64,000 nt of DNA from Planctomycetales bacterium (GCA_028285345.1 JANQPT010000019.1:62001-126000), one strand, 5' to 3'. Positions 17,461-26,909 are shown, counted from the stretch's first letter. Program-made: numbers and translations. The notes: generated by a model not told the origin, from the letters alone.

Positions 17461-19209
17461 ATGGGGAAGAAAAAGCGGAAGCAGAAAGAGGTCGTGCTGC
17501 CGAAGTCGCGCGCGCATTGGTACTGTGCGGCGCTGATAATCGTCTGCGGGATTTGTATTTATGCCAATAGCTTCGATGCGCCGTTTGTGCTTGACGGCCG
17601 CAAGGAGATCGAAAACAACACTGCGATTCGCCGACTCTGGCCGCCGTGGGGTTGGTTGACCTACAACGTGCGGCCGCTGGCCTATTTTACGTTTGCGCTG
17701 GACTATCAGGTGTTCGGATCCGGCGGCGACAAAGGCAGGCTGGCTGGCTATCACGCGGTCAATCTGGCGATTCATGTGGCCGCCGCGCTGCTGTTGTTCG
17801 GGATCGTCCGTCAAACTTTGCTCCACGGCCGCGGCGCCATTCGCTATGCGGAGCATGCCACATACTTGGCTGCGGGAGTGGCATTGGTGTGGATGGCGCA
17901 TCCGCTGCAGACACAAAGCGTGACCTACATCGTGCAGCGGATCGAAGCATTGATGGGGTTGTTTGTTCTGCTGTCCCTGTATTGTTTCGTCGTGGCACAG
18001 TGGTCCCAGGCGCCGCAGCGGTGGCTGGTGCTATCAATTGTGGCCTGCCTGTTGGGCCTGGCGACTAAGGAAGTGGCAGCGGTGATTCCGCTGCTGGTGA
18101 TCGTGTACGACCGCATCTATGTCGCGGCGTCGTGGAAAGAACTATTCCAGCGCCACCGCTGGTACTATCCCACATTATTCGGCACGTGGGTGGTCTTTGG
18201 AATTGTGATGGCCGCACAGTGGTCAACGTATCAGCGCCGCGTGGGAAATGTAGAAGGGCTGACGCCGATCGAGTATGCGCTGAGCCAACCGGGCGTCCTT
18301 TCGCAATATCTGAAGCTGACGGTGCTGCCGGTCGGACAGTGCCTGGATTACTGGTGGCCGGTCGCCACGACGCCGGCTGAGATTGCGCCTTGGTTGATTT
18401 TGATCTTGGGCTTGTTAGCGCTCACGTTTTGGGCGCTCTATCGGCACCCCGGTTGGGGATATTTGGGATGGTGGTTTTTCATCATTCTGGCGCCGACGTC
18501 ATCGATCGTGCCGATCATCGATCTGGCATTCGAGCATCGAATGTACTTATCACTTGCGGGACTGGCAGCGCTGTTTGTGGTCGGCGGCTATGAAGTCTCT
18601 CAACGGACCGGGTTTCTCGGGAAACGGGGATGGCTGTTTGGAGTCGTGCCGGTGGTGGTGCTGGTGCTGGGCGGATTGACGGTTCTGAGAAACGAAACCT
18701 ACCGCAGCCGCGTCATGCTGTGGCGCGACGTGACCGCCAAGGCGCCGCACAATCCGCGCGCCGGGCTCAATCTGGGTTTGGCCCTTTCAGAAGAGGCGAA
18801 ACATCACGAAGCGATCGTGGTGTTCCTCAAGGTCGTGCAGGAACATCCGGACTACGAGCAAATCGCGGACGTGTGGAATAACTTGGCTGCGAGCTACCTG
18901 GAGGCCGGGGACGGCCGAAATGCCCGTCAAGCGTTCGAGCAGGCGATTCGTGCAAACCCGACCTATGCACTGCCGTACAACAATATCGGAATCATGCTGG
19001 CACAGTCCCGGCAGATTGACCGAGCCGTACCCTACTTTCGCAAGGCGGTCGACTTGGAACCGGGAAACGCCGAATACCACACCAATCTGGGGCAGGCGAT
19101 TGAGAAGACCGACAAGGAGCAAGCGGAGATGCATTTTCGCAAAGCGCTGGAAATCGATCCCAGCCACCAGCGCGCAAGAAGTAATCTGCAAAAGCTCAAC
19201 CGGCGCTAA
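17461..19209 (+). CDS. TPR-containing polytopic membrane protein (TMTC/PMT-like)
   Basis: A protein of 582 residues. After a basic start (MGKKKRKQKE) come about ten hydrophobic segments to roughly residue 410, with a lumenal motif ANSFDAPFVLDG that resembles the acidic first loop of the GT-C transferases, and HPLQTQSVTYIVQRIEALMG, the conserved H-P-x-x-x-x-V-x-x-I-x-x-R segment of TMTC proteins. Then come TPR repeats from about residue 430 to the end (LGLALSEEAKHHEAIVVFLK, NLAASYLEAGDGRNARQAF and following). An ATG at 17461 with AAGGA upstream is preferred to the GTG/ATG-like start 27 codons earlier. It may be a protein O-glycosyltransferase, as proposed for the family. Confidence 0.75.
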   Translation: MGKKKRKQKEVVLPKSRAHWYCAALIIVCGICIYANSFDAPFVLDGRKEIENNTAIRRLWPPWGWLTYNVRPLAYFTFALDYQVFGSGGDKGRLAGYHAVNLAIHVAAALLLFGIVRQTLLHGRGAIRYAEHATYLAAGVALVWMAHPLQTQSVTYIVQRIEALMGLFVLLSLYCFVVAQWSQAPQRWLVLSIVACLLGLATKEVAAVIPLLVIVYDRIYVAASWKELFQRHRWYYPTLFGTWVVFGIVMAAQWSTYQRRVGNVEGLTPIEYALSQPGVLSQYLKLTVLPVGQCLDYWWPVATTPAEIAPWLILILGLLALTFWALYRHPGWGYLGWWFFIILAPTSSIVPIIDLAFEHRMYLSLAGLAALFVVGGYEVSQRTGFLGKRGWLFGVVPVVVLVLGGLTVLRNETYRSRVMLWRDVTAKAPHNPRAGLNLGLALSEEAKHHEAIVVFLKVVQEHPDYEQIADVWNNLAASYLEAGDGRNARQAFEQAIRANPTYALPYNNIGIMLAQSRQIDRAVPYFRKAVDLEPGNAEYHTNLGQAIEKTDKEQAEMHFRKALEIDPSHQRARSNLQKLNRR

Positions 19210-19647
19210 TCGCAGGTCACAGGCACAGCGCTAGAACCTGTCGAGATTGTCACAAAAAAAGAGGCCAACATCGATTGCGAGCGCGTGACCGATGAGACCT
19301 CGACTGGCCCGCGCAGTGAGCGGGCGTTAATCGGGCGAGCATCGCCGAAGAATTTCGCCGTGTCATCAAGCATCCGCGACGGGTATCGCATCGATTTAGA
19401 CGCGATGTCGCCGCTGTACACTTGGTTTATGTAGTCAGTGACGAAATCGACTGGAAGTTATCACCTAAATTCACGAAAAATTGGTCAATCCTAGGGAGAA
19501 CCATTAGAGGAACCCTCGTTAGACATGGACGAAAGTATACGTGACGCTCGAATGTGACATCTTGGTAACAATGACAAGTCCGTCTCGGCAAATGATCGCT
19601 GAGCCGGTTTCGGTTGATTGGGCGGCATTCCTGTCAACCGCAAATGC
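19210..19647. other. Gene-free stretch downstream of the TPR membrane gene
   Basis: No coding frame with convincing codon use or start is seen. Short open frames on the minus strand around 19206-19421 and 19491-19785 look like chance. No clear terminator follows the TPR gene. Nothing further recognised. Confidence 0.4.
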
Positions 19648-19676
19648 TTTACATCTGATGGGTAGTGTGACATGAT
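19648..19676 (+). promoter_or_regulatory. Sigma-70-like promoter for the structured RNA
   Basis: TTTACA (19648-19653) and CATGAT (19671-19676) are separated by 17 bases, matching the -35 and -10 consensus at 5/6 and 4/6. Transcription would begin near 19683, at the foot of the hairpin that starts at 19685. Confidence 0.4.
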
Positions 19677-19682
19677 TGAGGG

Positions 19683-19800
19683 CGTCCCAGCGGCATCTCC
19701 GCTGGGAAATCATTAGCCGGCTTCCCATGGTGAGGTCGCCGGTCCCAATAGGCGACGATAGCCCGGGCGATTGCGATGTTCGCAACGCGCGGGTTTTTTT
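19683..19800 (+). ncRNA. Putative structured RNA / attenuated leader upstream of the kinase-ANTAR operon
   Basis: About 118 bases. A perfect 9-bp hairpin TCCCAGCGG-CATCT-CCGCTGGGA (19685-19707) is followed by CCGGC/GCCGG pairing (about 19717-19739), an alternative GTCGCC/GGCGAC stem, and then the terminator at 19762-19800. ATGATT and AATCAT (19672-19677, 19708-19713) could extend the first stem if the transcript starts earlier. The sequence lies 146 bases before the receiver-PAS-kinase gene whose partner has an ANTAR antitermination domain. It could be a leader regulated by antitermination or a separate small RNA. I found no exact AxxGxx hexaloop pair, the usual ANTAR target. Confidence 0.42.
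19762..19800 (+). terminator. Rho-independent terminator or attenuator
   Basis: CCCG...CGGG at the base (19762-19765, 19790-19793) encloses TTGCGA-TGT-TCGCAA (19771-19785), followed directly by seven T residues (19794-19800). A G-G mismatch and a small bulge interrupt the stem. It is the clearest intrinsic terminator in the window, and it lies upstream of a gene, not after one. Confidence 0.7.
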
Positions 19801-19945
19801 ATGGCGGGTGATATCGGAAAAGCATCGCGGCGAAACTCAGATCAAAAACCAGCCAGTGTTTAGAATGCGGATTCCTCCATCGCAAGAATGAAGGTTCAGG
19901 CGTCAATAGATAGGACCCCTGGTTAGGAGCTACGATTCGGCGGCC

Positions 19946-21400
19946 ATGCTTCCTCATCAAATACCGCAAGTACTGATCATTGAAGATGATGCGGACACAC
20001 GGTCCAACATGCGCGAGATTCTGGGGCTGGATCACTACGACATATCGACGGCATCGTCGGCAGACGAAGCTCTGACAGCGGCTGAGTCCGGCGACTTGTC
20101 GGCGATGATCATTGACCGTCGACTTCCCGATCTTATGGTGGAGGAGCTAATACCCAAGCTGCATGAGCTTTCACCCGAAGCGGAAGTCATCGTCGTGACG
20201 GGTTATGCAGATCTGGATGGGGCGGTCGCGGCTTTGCGGTTGGGGGCGGCCGATTACATTCTCAAACCGGTCAATCCTGATGAGCTTCGCGCCGGGTTGG
20301 CACGGATCGTGGCGCACCAACGGGCGTTGTCGGAACTGCGCGATCAGGATACGCGGCTGCGTGCAATCTTCGACTCCGCCGTCGAGGGAATTATCACCAT
20401 CGACGACAAGGGAGTGATCGAAACGTTCAATCCGGCGGCTGAAGCGATGTTCGGGTATGCGGCAGCCGATGTCTGTGGTCAAAATGTCAAGGTTTTGATG
20501 CCCGCCGAGCAGGCAGCCGAGCACGACCGCTATTTGCGCGACTTCCAACGCACGGGGCACCGGAAGATCATTGGCACGGGGCGCAAAGTGCATGCGCAGC
20601 GGCGGGACGGGACGCGATTTCCAATCCATCTGTCGGTCAGCGAAGTGGTCCTGGGGGATCGACGGCTGTTTACGGGCATGATTCGCGACGTCACCGACCT
20701 TGAGCGGGCGGAACAGCGAATGTTACAGTCGGAACGGCTGGCGGGGATCGGACAGGCGATGGCGGCGCTGGCCCACGAAAGCCGCAACGCGCTGCAGCGA
20801 AGCCAGGCGGGGATTGAGATGTTGGCACGGCGGGTCAAAGACCAACCGGAGGCGATGGAACTGATCAATCGCATCGAACGCGCGCAGGATGACCTATATC
20901 AATTGTATGAAGACGTCCGCGAGTACGCGGCCCCGCTCCGATTTCAGCCGGAGAATACCTCGCTGGGACAGATTGTGCGGCATGCATGGCAGGATCTCTC
21001 GGTGACGCGAAAGGACAGAACGACCGAGTTGATCGAGCAAGGCACCGATCAGCAGTGCGAGGCCGATCTCTTCGGAATGCGGCTGGCGTTTCGCAACATA
21101 TTGGACAACTCGCTCGCCGCCGCGGGCGATCCCGTCCGTATTACAGCCCAGTACGACGAAGCCACATTGTCAGGCCGGCCGGCCGTGCAGATTCGGTTGA
21201 GCGACAATGGGCCGGGGCTCACCGCTGAAGATCGTGCGCAGATCTTTGATGAATTCTACACCAACAAGACTCACGGAACCGGTTTGGGGATGGCAATTTG
21301 CAGGCGGATCATCCTGGCCCACGACGGAATTATTGAAGCGGGCAATTCGCCCGACGGAGGCGCCTGCATCACAATTATTTTGCCCAGGAGTCAATCATGA
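19946..21400 (+). CDS. Receiver-PAS-histidine kinase
   Basis: A protein of 484 residues without membrane segments, so cytoplasmic. An N-terminal receiver domain (IIEDDAD, phospho-acceptor Asp57 in MIIDRRLPD, Lys near 109 in DYILKPVNP) is joined to a PAS domain (about 130-255; GIITIDDKGVIETFNPAAEAMFGY, FixL-like), a dimerisation/phospho-acceptor segment (ALAHESRNAL, His near 274) and an HATPase_c domain (NILDNSLAAAG N-box, LSDNGPGL, THGTGLGMAICRRI). A receiver at the N-terminus means the kinase is itself phosphorylation-controlled. The stop overlaps the next start (ATGA), so the two are translationally coupled. The putative terminator-bearing RNA lies upstream. Confidence 0.87.
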   Translation: MLPHQIPQVLIIEDDADTRSNMREILGLDHYDISTASSADEALTAAESGDLSAMIIDRRLPDLMVEELIPKLHELSPEAEVIVVTGYADLDGAVAALRLGAADYILKPVNPDELRAGLARIVAHQRALSELRDQDTRLRAIFDSAVEGIITIDDKGVIETFNPAAEAMFGYAAADVCGQNVKVLMPAEQAAEHDRYLRDFQRTGHRKIIGTGRKVHAQRRDGTRFPIHLSVSEVVLGDRRLFTGMIRDVTDLERAEQRMLQSERLAGIGQAMAALAHESRNALQRSQAGIEMLARRVKDQPEAMELINRIERAQDDLYQLYEDVREYAAPLRFQPENTSLGQIVRHAWQDLSVTRKDRTTELIEQGTDQQCEADLFGMRLAFRNILDNSLAAAGDPVRITAQYDEATLSGRPAVQIRLSDNGPGLTAEDRAQIFDEFYTNKTHGTGLGMAICRRIILAHDGIIEAGNSPDGGACITIILPRSQS

Positions 21401-21981
21401 TAGGTTCGCTGCGGATCGCCGTCGCCGATGATGAATCGGAAATGCGGGATTATTTTCAGGATACCTTGGGGGCCCTTGGCCACGAAGTCGTGGGAGCGGC
21501 AGCCGATGGAACCGAGTTGGTGGAGTTGTGTCAAAGTGCCGATCCCGATTTGGCGATTACCGACATCAAAATGCCGGACATGGACGGCATCGAGGCGGCG
21601 ACCCGCATTCGCGATCACCGTCCGGTCCCCGTGATTTTGGTGTCAGCTTTTCACGAACCGGAACTGATCGAACGCGCGCTCCAGGACCACGTGCTGGCCT
21701 ATTTGGTCAAGCCGATCAAACAAGCGGACTTGGAGACAGCAATCGCATTGGCGATGCGCCGCTTTCAAGAATTCCAGGCGCTGCACCAGCAAGCCGACGA
21801 TTTGCGTCAAGCGTTGGAAGACCGCAAGGTCATCGAACGGGCGAAGGGGATCCTGATGAAGCGGGCCGACTTGGACGAACCGGACGCGTTCCGCCGGCTG
21901 CAAAAACTCTCCAACGACAAAAACCAGAAACTGGTCGAGATTGCCAAGATGATCGTGACGGCGGAAGAGGCGATGAGCTGA
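21397..21981 (+). CDS. ANTAR-domain response regulator
   Basis: A protein of 194 residues: receiver domain (IAVADDESEM, phospho-Asp56 in LAITDIKMPD, Lys near 105 in AYLVKPIKQ), a short coiled-coil linker (about 118-140) and a C-terminal ANTAR domain (KVIERAKGILMKRADLDEPD and the following helices). Proteins of this kind are RNA-binding antiterminators that dimerise on phosphorylation and bind paired hairpins in leader RNAs. The ATGA overlap with the kinase gene makes the kinase the obvious partner. Members usually control operons elsewhere as well as near themselves. Confidence 0.9.
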   Translation: MIGSLRIAVADDESEMRDYFQDTLGALGHEVVGAAADGTELVELCQSADPDLAITDIKMPDMDGIEAATRIRDHRPVPVILVSAFHEPELIERALQDHVLAYLVKPIKQADLETAIALAMRRFQEFQALHQQADDLRQALEDRKVIERAKGILMKRADLDEPDAFRRLQKLSNDKNQKLVEIAKMIVTAEEAMS

Positions 21982-21991
21982 CGCGACGGCT

Positions 21992-22510
21992 TCAATGGCC
22001 CTCTGGCGTTGTTTCTATGTCCGCAGACGGTGGTGTGCCCGGTTTGGCGTGGGGTGCGTGCGGCGTGAAATAGGCGACGATCACAATGCAAATAAACATG
22101 CCCACGACGCCGACATACAGCAGCGGATTGGTCTGTGCCTTATCACCAAGACTATAGACCGAAACCAGCGCCGAGACCGTGACGGCGCCGCCGAACACAA
22201 TGGGCATGACGATGTTGGGCATAGCGGTGCCGCCACTGAACATGGCCAGCGTCAGCGTGAATGCACCCCAAGCGCCCAATGTTCCGGCGATGAATCCCCA
22301 AAGACTCCCCGCGCCGGTAAATGCGAACGAGTCGCCCTTGTACATCATGCCCAACACCCCGCCGCCGACGCCCCAGATCAGATAGGCAATCCCGATCGCG
22401 ACGTAGGGCTTGAACGGGCTATGCAGCGCCGCCCGCGATTTGCCCAGCGCAGGTCCGTACATTCCCCAACAGATGGCGGTTGCCAATGCAAATATGACGG
22501 GCCATTTCAT
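21992..22510 (-). CDS. Small multi-pass membrane protein, DMT/EamA-like
   Basis: A protein of 172 residues with about five hydrophobic segments (IFALATAICWGMYGPALG, YVAIGIAYLIWGVGGGVLG, and three more) and a hydrophilic C-tail. The layout and the ICWGMYG start resemble half of a drug/metabolite transporter (EamA-like) unit; such short forms act as dimers. It is transcribed convergently towards the ANTAR gene, with only 10 bases between the stops. No substrate can be inferred. Confidence 0.55.
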   Translation of the reverse strand: MKWPVIFALATAICWGMYGPALGKSRAALHSPFKPYVAIGIAYLIWGVGGGVLGMMYKGDSFAFTGAGSLWGFIAGTLGAWGAFTLTLAMFSGGTAMPNIVMPIVFGGAVTVSALVSVYSLGDKAQTNPLLYVGVVGMFICIVIVAYFTPHAPHAKPGTPPSADIETTPEGH

Positions 22511-22718
22511 GGTTTAAACTCTCCCGGTTTCATTAGTGTTGAGGCTGTAGGCTCTCGGGCTGGTTGCTCGAGGTTTTTGCTTCAGCCTTTCGCCTCAAGT
22601 CTATTTTGTTGGATTGCTTCGTTTCTCGACTGTGGATTGATGGCCATCTTACAGGCCGATGGGGATCATCGCACCCCAGTCGGTGAAAAGGGTGAGCGAC
22701 GAGCGGATTTTAGCCGGG

Positions 22719-24899
22719 TCACTCAGAATCATCGTTCCGCATGGTAAGCGAAACGCGGCGGCGTTCGCGGTCGATTCCCAGTACACGGACGGTGACGATA
22801 TCGCCCACCGCGACCAGATCGTGCGGGTTTTTCACGAAGCGGTCGGCCAGTTTGCTGATGTGCACCAGTCCGCTGTCCTTGAGGCCGATGTCGACGAACG
22901 CGCCGAAATCGACCACGTTCAAGACGGTTCCCTGGAGCGTCATGCCCTCGGTAAGGTCGTCCAGTTGCAGGACGTTGCTCTTAAAGACGGGCGGCGGCAA
23001 ATCGGCACGCGGGTCACGGCCGGGACGGACCAGTGCCTCGAGAATATCCTCCAAAGTTGGCAAACCGATGTCCAATTCCGCGGCCAGGTCGGCACGATTC
23101 AAGTCAGCAAACCGCGACCGCAAGTCGGCGCGAACCGACTCGTCACGAGTGACTTGATCGGACTCCAACTCAAAACGCTCGAGAAGTTGCCGCGTGGCGG
23201 GATAACTCTCCGGATGAATCCACGTCGCGTCGAGCGGTTCCTCTCCGTCGGTGATTTTGAGGAATCCGGCCGCCTGTGTATAAGTGGCCTGCCCTAAACC
23301 GGAGACCTCCAGCAACTGGCTGCGTGCGCGAAATGGACCCTGTTCGCTTCGCCGGGCGACGATGTTGGCCGCCGTGCGCCGGTTGAGGCCGGAGACGCGG
23401 CTGAGCAGTGCGGTTCCGGACGTGTTCAAATCGACGCCGACGTAATTGACGCAGGATTCGACGACTTGGTCCAGCGATTCATTGAGCGACTTGGTGCTCA
23501 CGTCGTGCTGGTACATGCCGACGCCGATATGCTGCGGTTCGATTTTGACCAGTTCGCTGAGCGGATCCTGCAGCCGGCGGCCGATCGAAATCGTGCCCCG
23601 TGTCGTGGCGTCGTAGTCGGGAAACTCCTCGCGGGCGGCGTCGCTGGCCGAGTAGATGCTGGCGCCCGCTTCGTTGACGATCACATACCGCAGATCGGAA
23701 TGCCCCTCTGAGATCAGTTCGGCGACGAGTTCTTCCGTTTCCCGGCAGGCCGTTCCGTTACCGATCGCGACCAAATGGCAGGAATGCTCCTTGACCAATG
23801 TCCCGAGTTTTTCTTTGGTGGACGCCTTTTTGGATCTTGAACCGGTGATGTAAGCCAAATCGGTGGCGAGACAATTTCCGGTTTCGTCCAGCACCGCAAG
23901 CTTGCAACCGGTGCGAAATCCCGGATCGATCGCCAGAATCCGTTGCCCGCGTACGGGAGGCTGCAACAGGAGTTGTCGCAGGTTTTGTGCGAAGACCGAA
24001 ATAGCTTGTCGTTCGGCGCGTTCGGTCAAGTCGCGGCGAATTTCTCGTTCGATGGACGGCAGGATCAACCGTGAGAGCGCGTCGGCGGAGGCGTCCATCA
24101 TGAATAGTGCGAACCGATGTTCGTGCAACTTGAGGAGCCGAACCGTCTTGGCCTGCGCGGTATCGGCGTCCCAGACCAATTTGACCCGCAGTGCAGCGGC
24201 CTTTTCCCCGCGATTGATAGCCAGGACACGGTGCGGGGGAATTTTCTTGACCGCTTCGGAATACTTGAAGTAGTCGCGAAACGCTTCATCGACTCCTTCA
24301 CCCGCGGCAGTGACGGAAAGGCGTCCGGTCTTAAGCGCGACACGCCGGGCGGATTCCCGGACGGAACGATTCTCGGCGATTCTTTCAGCGAGGATATCCG
24401 CGACGCCCTGCAGCACGTCGGCGACGGTGGGCAGTTCCTTTTCCGCGTCGACATATTCCGCGGCGGCGGAACGCGGCGATTCAACGGCGGCATCCGCACT
24501 GAAAACCAGATCGGCCAGCGGCTCCAATCCACGTTCGCGGGCGACCAGTGCTCTGGTCCGCTTCTTGGGCCGGTAGGGCAGGTACAGGTCTTCCAACTGT
24601 GTCATCGATTCCGCGGCGCGGATTGACTGCTCCAATTCCGGAGACAGCTTTTCCTGCGACGCGATCGATTTGAGGATTACCTCCGCGCGCTCTTGTAATT
24701 GCCGCGCGGTGGTGATGCGTTGTTGGATGTCCCGGATTTGCACTTCATCCAGGTTTCCCGTGCGCTCTTTGCGGTAACGGGTGATGAAGGGGACGGTGTT
24801 TCCGTCGTCCAACAACTCGACCGTGCCGGCGACTTGGGAAAGATCAATTCCCATGTCGCCGGCGATCTTTTCAGTGACGGCAGATTCAAGAGGGGACAT
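22719..24899 (-). CDS. tex: Tex, S1-domain transcription accessory protein
   Basis: A protein of 726 residues, close to usual Tex length. An N-terminal Tex region with VAGTVELLDDGNTVPFITRYRKERTGNLDEVQ-like sequence (read from about residue 23) is followed by the YqgF-like domain (RILAIDPGFRTGCKLAVLD), the helix-hairpin-helix domain (NLNTSGTALLSRVSGLNRRTAANI region, about 480-550) and a C-terminal S1 domain (about 645-715; GTVLNVVDFGAFVDIGLKDSG, then LVHISKLADRFV). Tex binds nucleic acid and is thought to act in transcription and RNA turnover. Not in an obvious operon. Confidence 0.95.
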   Translation of the reverse strand: MSPLESAVTEKIAGDMGIDLSQVAGTVELLDDGNTVPFITRYRKERTGNLDEVQIRDIQQRITTARQLQERAEVILKSIASQEKLSPELEQSIRAAESMTQLEDLYLPYRPKKRTRALVARERGLEPLADLVFSADAAVESPRSAAAEYVDAEKELPTVADVLQGVADILAERIAENRSVRESARRVALKTGRLSVTAAGEGVDEAFRDYFKYSEAVKKIPPHRVLAINRGEKAAALRVKLVWDADTAQAKTVRLLKLHEHRFALFMMDASADALSRLILPSIEREIRRDLTERAERQAISVFAQNLRQLLLQPPVRGQRILAIDPGFRTGCKLAVLDETGNCLATDLAYITGSRSKKASTKEKLGTLVKEHSCHLVAIGNGTACRETEELVAELISEGHSDLRYVIVNEAGASIYSASDAAREEFPDYDATTRGTISIGRRLQDPLSELVKIEPQHIGVGMYQHDVSTKSLNESLDQVVESCVNYVGVDLNTSGTALLSRVSGLNRRTAANIVARRSEQGPFRARSQLLEVSGLGQATYTQAAGFLKITDGEEPLDATWIHPESYPATRQLLERFELESDQVTRDESVRADLRSRFADLNRADLAAELDIGLPTLEDILEALVRPGRDPRADLPPPVFKSNVLQLDDLTEGMTLQGTVLNVVDFGAFVDIGLKDSGLVHISKLADRFVKNPHDLVAVGDIVTVRVLGIDRERRRVSLTMRNDDSE

Positions 24900-24931
24900 G
24901 TCGTTCGTGATACGGGTGTCGCTGCGATGTC

Positions 24932-25432
24932 CTACGCGGCATCTCGACCGCCGGGATCGGACCGCATCTTCAGAACCAATCTGACATGTGATGCGGGTTG
25001 ACGCGTCCTCGCGGCGATTTCTTCGATCGACATTCCTTCGTCGGCCAAACGATAGATTTTAAGTTGTTCTTCACAGGTGTCCAGCGAACCGGCCTCCGGC
25101 GGGGACGGTTGCTGCGGCGGATCGGGTGGGGCAGGCTGTGGAAGTACGGCTTCTGCGCGGGCCAACTTTTCATCAAACTCGCTGAGCAACCGGTCAAGCA
25201 ACACAAGTTTGGTTTCGATCCGCCCCTCAACCTCGCGCGCGTAGTCGTGCAGCCGCAGCTCCATATTGTTGATCGTCGAAGCGACGCCGTTTTCGGCCGC
25301 ATGGATCTCCGCTTGCGCTTCCTGTAGAGGATCTCGCTTGCGGCTCGCCTTGGACTGGGAAAAACTTCGCCGTAAAACAAACGCTACGACGAGCAACAGC
25401 AGCCCGCTCAAGATCAATTGTCCGTCGCTCAT
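24932..25432 (-). CDS. Membrane-anchored coiled-coil protein with C-terminal HTH-like motif
   Basis: A protein of 166 residues. The first 20 or so (LILSGLLLLVVAFVLR) form one membrane segment, then a basic stretch, a helical coiled-coil region (about 30-100), a proline-rich linker (QPAPPDPPQQPSPPE) and a small helix-turn-helix-like end, IYRLADEGMSIEEIAARTRQPASHV in two parts. This order matches DUF2802/DUF6115-type proteins, often near flagellar or motility genes. Function unknown. It is 32 bases upstream of tex on the same strand. Confidence 0.6.
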   Translation of the reverse strand: MSDGQLILSGLLLLVVAFVLRRSFSQSKASRKRDPLQEAQAEIHAAENGVASTINNMELRLHDYAREVEGRIETKLVLLDRLLSEFDEKLARAEAVLPQPAPPDPPQQPSPPEAGSLDTCEEQLKIYRLADEGMSIEEIAARTRQPASHVRLVLKMRSDPGGRDAA

Positions 25433-25610
25433 CCCTGCGATCCCTCTTATTGTATTGCGCTAGCAATGCTTCAATATCTTGCCCGCCCGCACAAATCGCT
25501 GACGATAAATACGACTCGTAACGGGAAGCGGCATTGGTATGTGCCTTGGCAGGGCACGTCGTGGGCGACCGCAAGCGGTCAGCTTGGGTTTTATGTTATA
25601 CGCGCGTCAG

Positions 25611-26909
25611 TCAATGGCGATGCTCGTCTGTGCCGTGGTCGTGTGAATGGTCGTGCGAGTGATCGTGACCGTGATCATGACTGTGCCCGTGGTCGTGTGA
25701 GTCACCCGCGATTTGGGCGGACGGGTTCGCTTCGGGCGGTGCGGTTGGTTGATAGGCGCTTTCCGCGGCGCGATAAACTGTGCGTAACGGCACTCCCTGT
25801 TCCGCGGCGATTTTTGCGCACGACTCAAATTCCGGTGTGAAGATCACTCGTTCCCCGTGCCGCCAGCCGATTTTTCCCTGCACCGCGCCGTAGACGGTTT
25901 GCACTTCGTGCATTTCCCTGGCACGCTTGGACCGTTGGATCACATGCCGGCGGATGCCAAACGTCCCGGTTTCGCCGAAGAGAATTGATTCCATCGAATC
26001 GCGATCGCCGGTTCGGCAAATCACGCTCAGTTGCACGGCGGGGCGGCCCTTCTTCATTTGAATTGCGGTACTGTACACGTCCAGCGCGCCCGCCTCGAAT
26101 AGCTTTTGGGTTGTGTAACCGATCACCTCGGCCGAGACGTCGTCCAGGTTGGTCTCCAGTAGCGCGACGTAGTCGATTTCCGCCGCTCCGACCGCCTCGC
26201 CTACAAAAATCCGCAGCAGGTTTGCGCGCTGGGGAAAGTCCATCGTTCCCGCGCCGTAGCCGATCTGCTCAATGACCATCTCCGGCAACGCGCCGAAATG
26301 GTCGACGACGTTCGCCACGATCGCGGCACCGGTCGGCGTGGTCAGTTCGGCGTCGATCGGCACATCGGCCAGCGGGATTCCTTTGAGCAACTCGGCGGTT
26401 CCCGGGGCGGGAACGGTGCAGACGCCGTGCGCAATGCGAATTTGCCCGCGGCCTGTCGGCAAGGGGCTGCTGACGACCATCTCTGCCCCGAGAAGGTCAA
26501 ATCCAATTGCGGCACCGACAATATCGACGATCGAATCAATCGCGCCCACTTCGTGAAAATGGACTTGCTCAACTGTCGCCCCATGCACTTTCGCTTCGGC
26601 CGCGGCCACGTCGTGAAATATTTGTTTGGCCAGGTCGCGTTGAGCGCCGCTGATCGCGGGCGCTTTGTCGATCAACTCAACAATATCGGACAGGTGCCGA
26701 TGCGCGTGCTGTTCCGGATGTTCGACCCGCACATGTTTGGCGCGAAAATCGCCCTTCATCACGTCGGCAATCTCGAGCCGAACGCCAGGCAAATTCAGCG
26801 AGCCGATGCCTTCGCGAATCTGCGCTTCGTCGACACCGCAGTCGAGCAACGCGCCGAGCGTCATATCGCCGCTAATTCCGGTGGAACAGTCCAGGTACGC
26901 AATCCGCAC
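25611..26909 (-). CDS. larC: Nickel-pincer cofactor synthesis protein LarC
   Basis: A protein of 432 residues in family DUF111/LarC, which inserts nickel into the pyridinium-dicarboxylic-acid mononucleotide to form the NPN cofactor with CTP hydrolysis. Seen: AYLDCSTGISGDM at the N-terminus, HFHEVGAIDSIVDIVG, and the C-terminal NLDDVSAEVIGY region. A tail of His/Asp repeats (HDHGHSHDHGHDHSHDHSHD), often seen in nickel proteins, ends the protein; it can store or bind metal. In lactobacilli the gene is split and joined by frameshifting, here it is one frame. larB, larE or larA are not in the window. Confidence 0.9.
   Translation of the reverse strand: MRIAYLDCSTGISGDMTLGALLDCGVDEAQIREGIGSLNLPGVRLEIADVMKGDFRAKHVRVEHPEQHAHRHLSDIVELIDKAPAISGAQRDLAKQIFHDVAAAEAKVHGATVEQVHFHEVGAIDSIVDIVGAAIGFDLLGAEMVVSSPLPTGRGQIRIAHGVCTVPAPGTAELLKGIPLADVPIDAELTTPTGAAIVANVVDHFGALPEMVIEQIGYGAGTMDFPQRANLLRIFVGEAVGAAEIDYVALLETNLDDVSAEVIGYTTQKLFEAGALDVYSTAIQMKKGRPAVQLSVICRTGDRDSMESILFGETGTFGIRRHVIQRSKRAREMHEVQTVYGAVQGKIGWRHGERVIFTPEFESCAKIAAEQGVPLRTVYRAAESAYQPTAPPEANPSAQIAGDSHDHGHSHDHGHDHSHDHSHDHGTDEHRH

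Noticed and set aside
19683..19800. Known riboswitch (c-di-GMP, cobalamin, fluoride, ZTP types)
   Set aside because: The conserved cores of those classes are not present in the sequence, so I left it as an unassigned structured RNA.
25418..25840. Plus-strand open frame opposite the end of larC
   Set aside because: It is the complement of the His-rich repeats and has no independent features.
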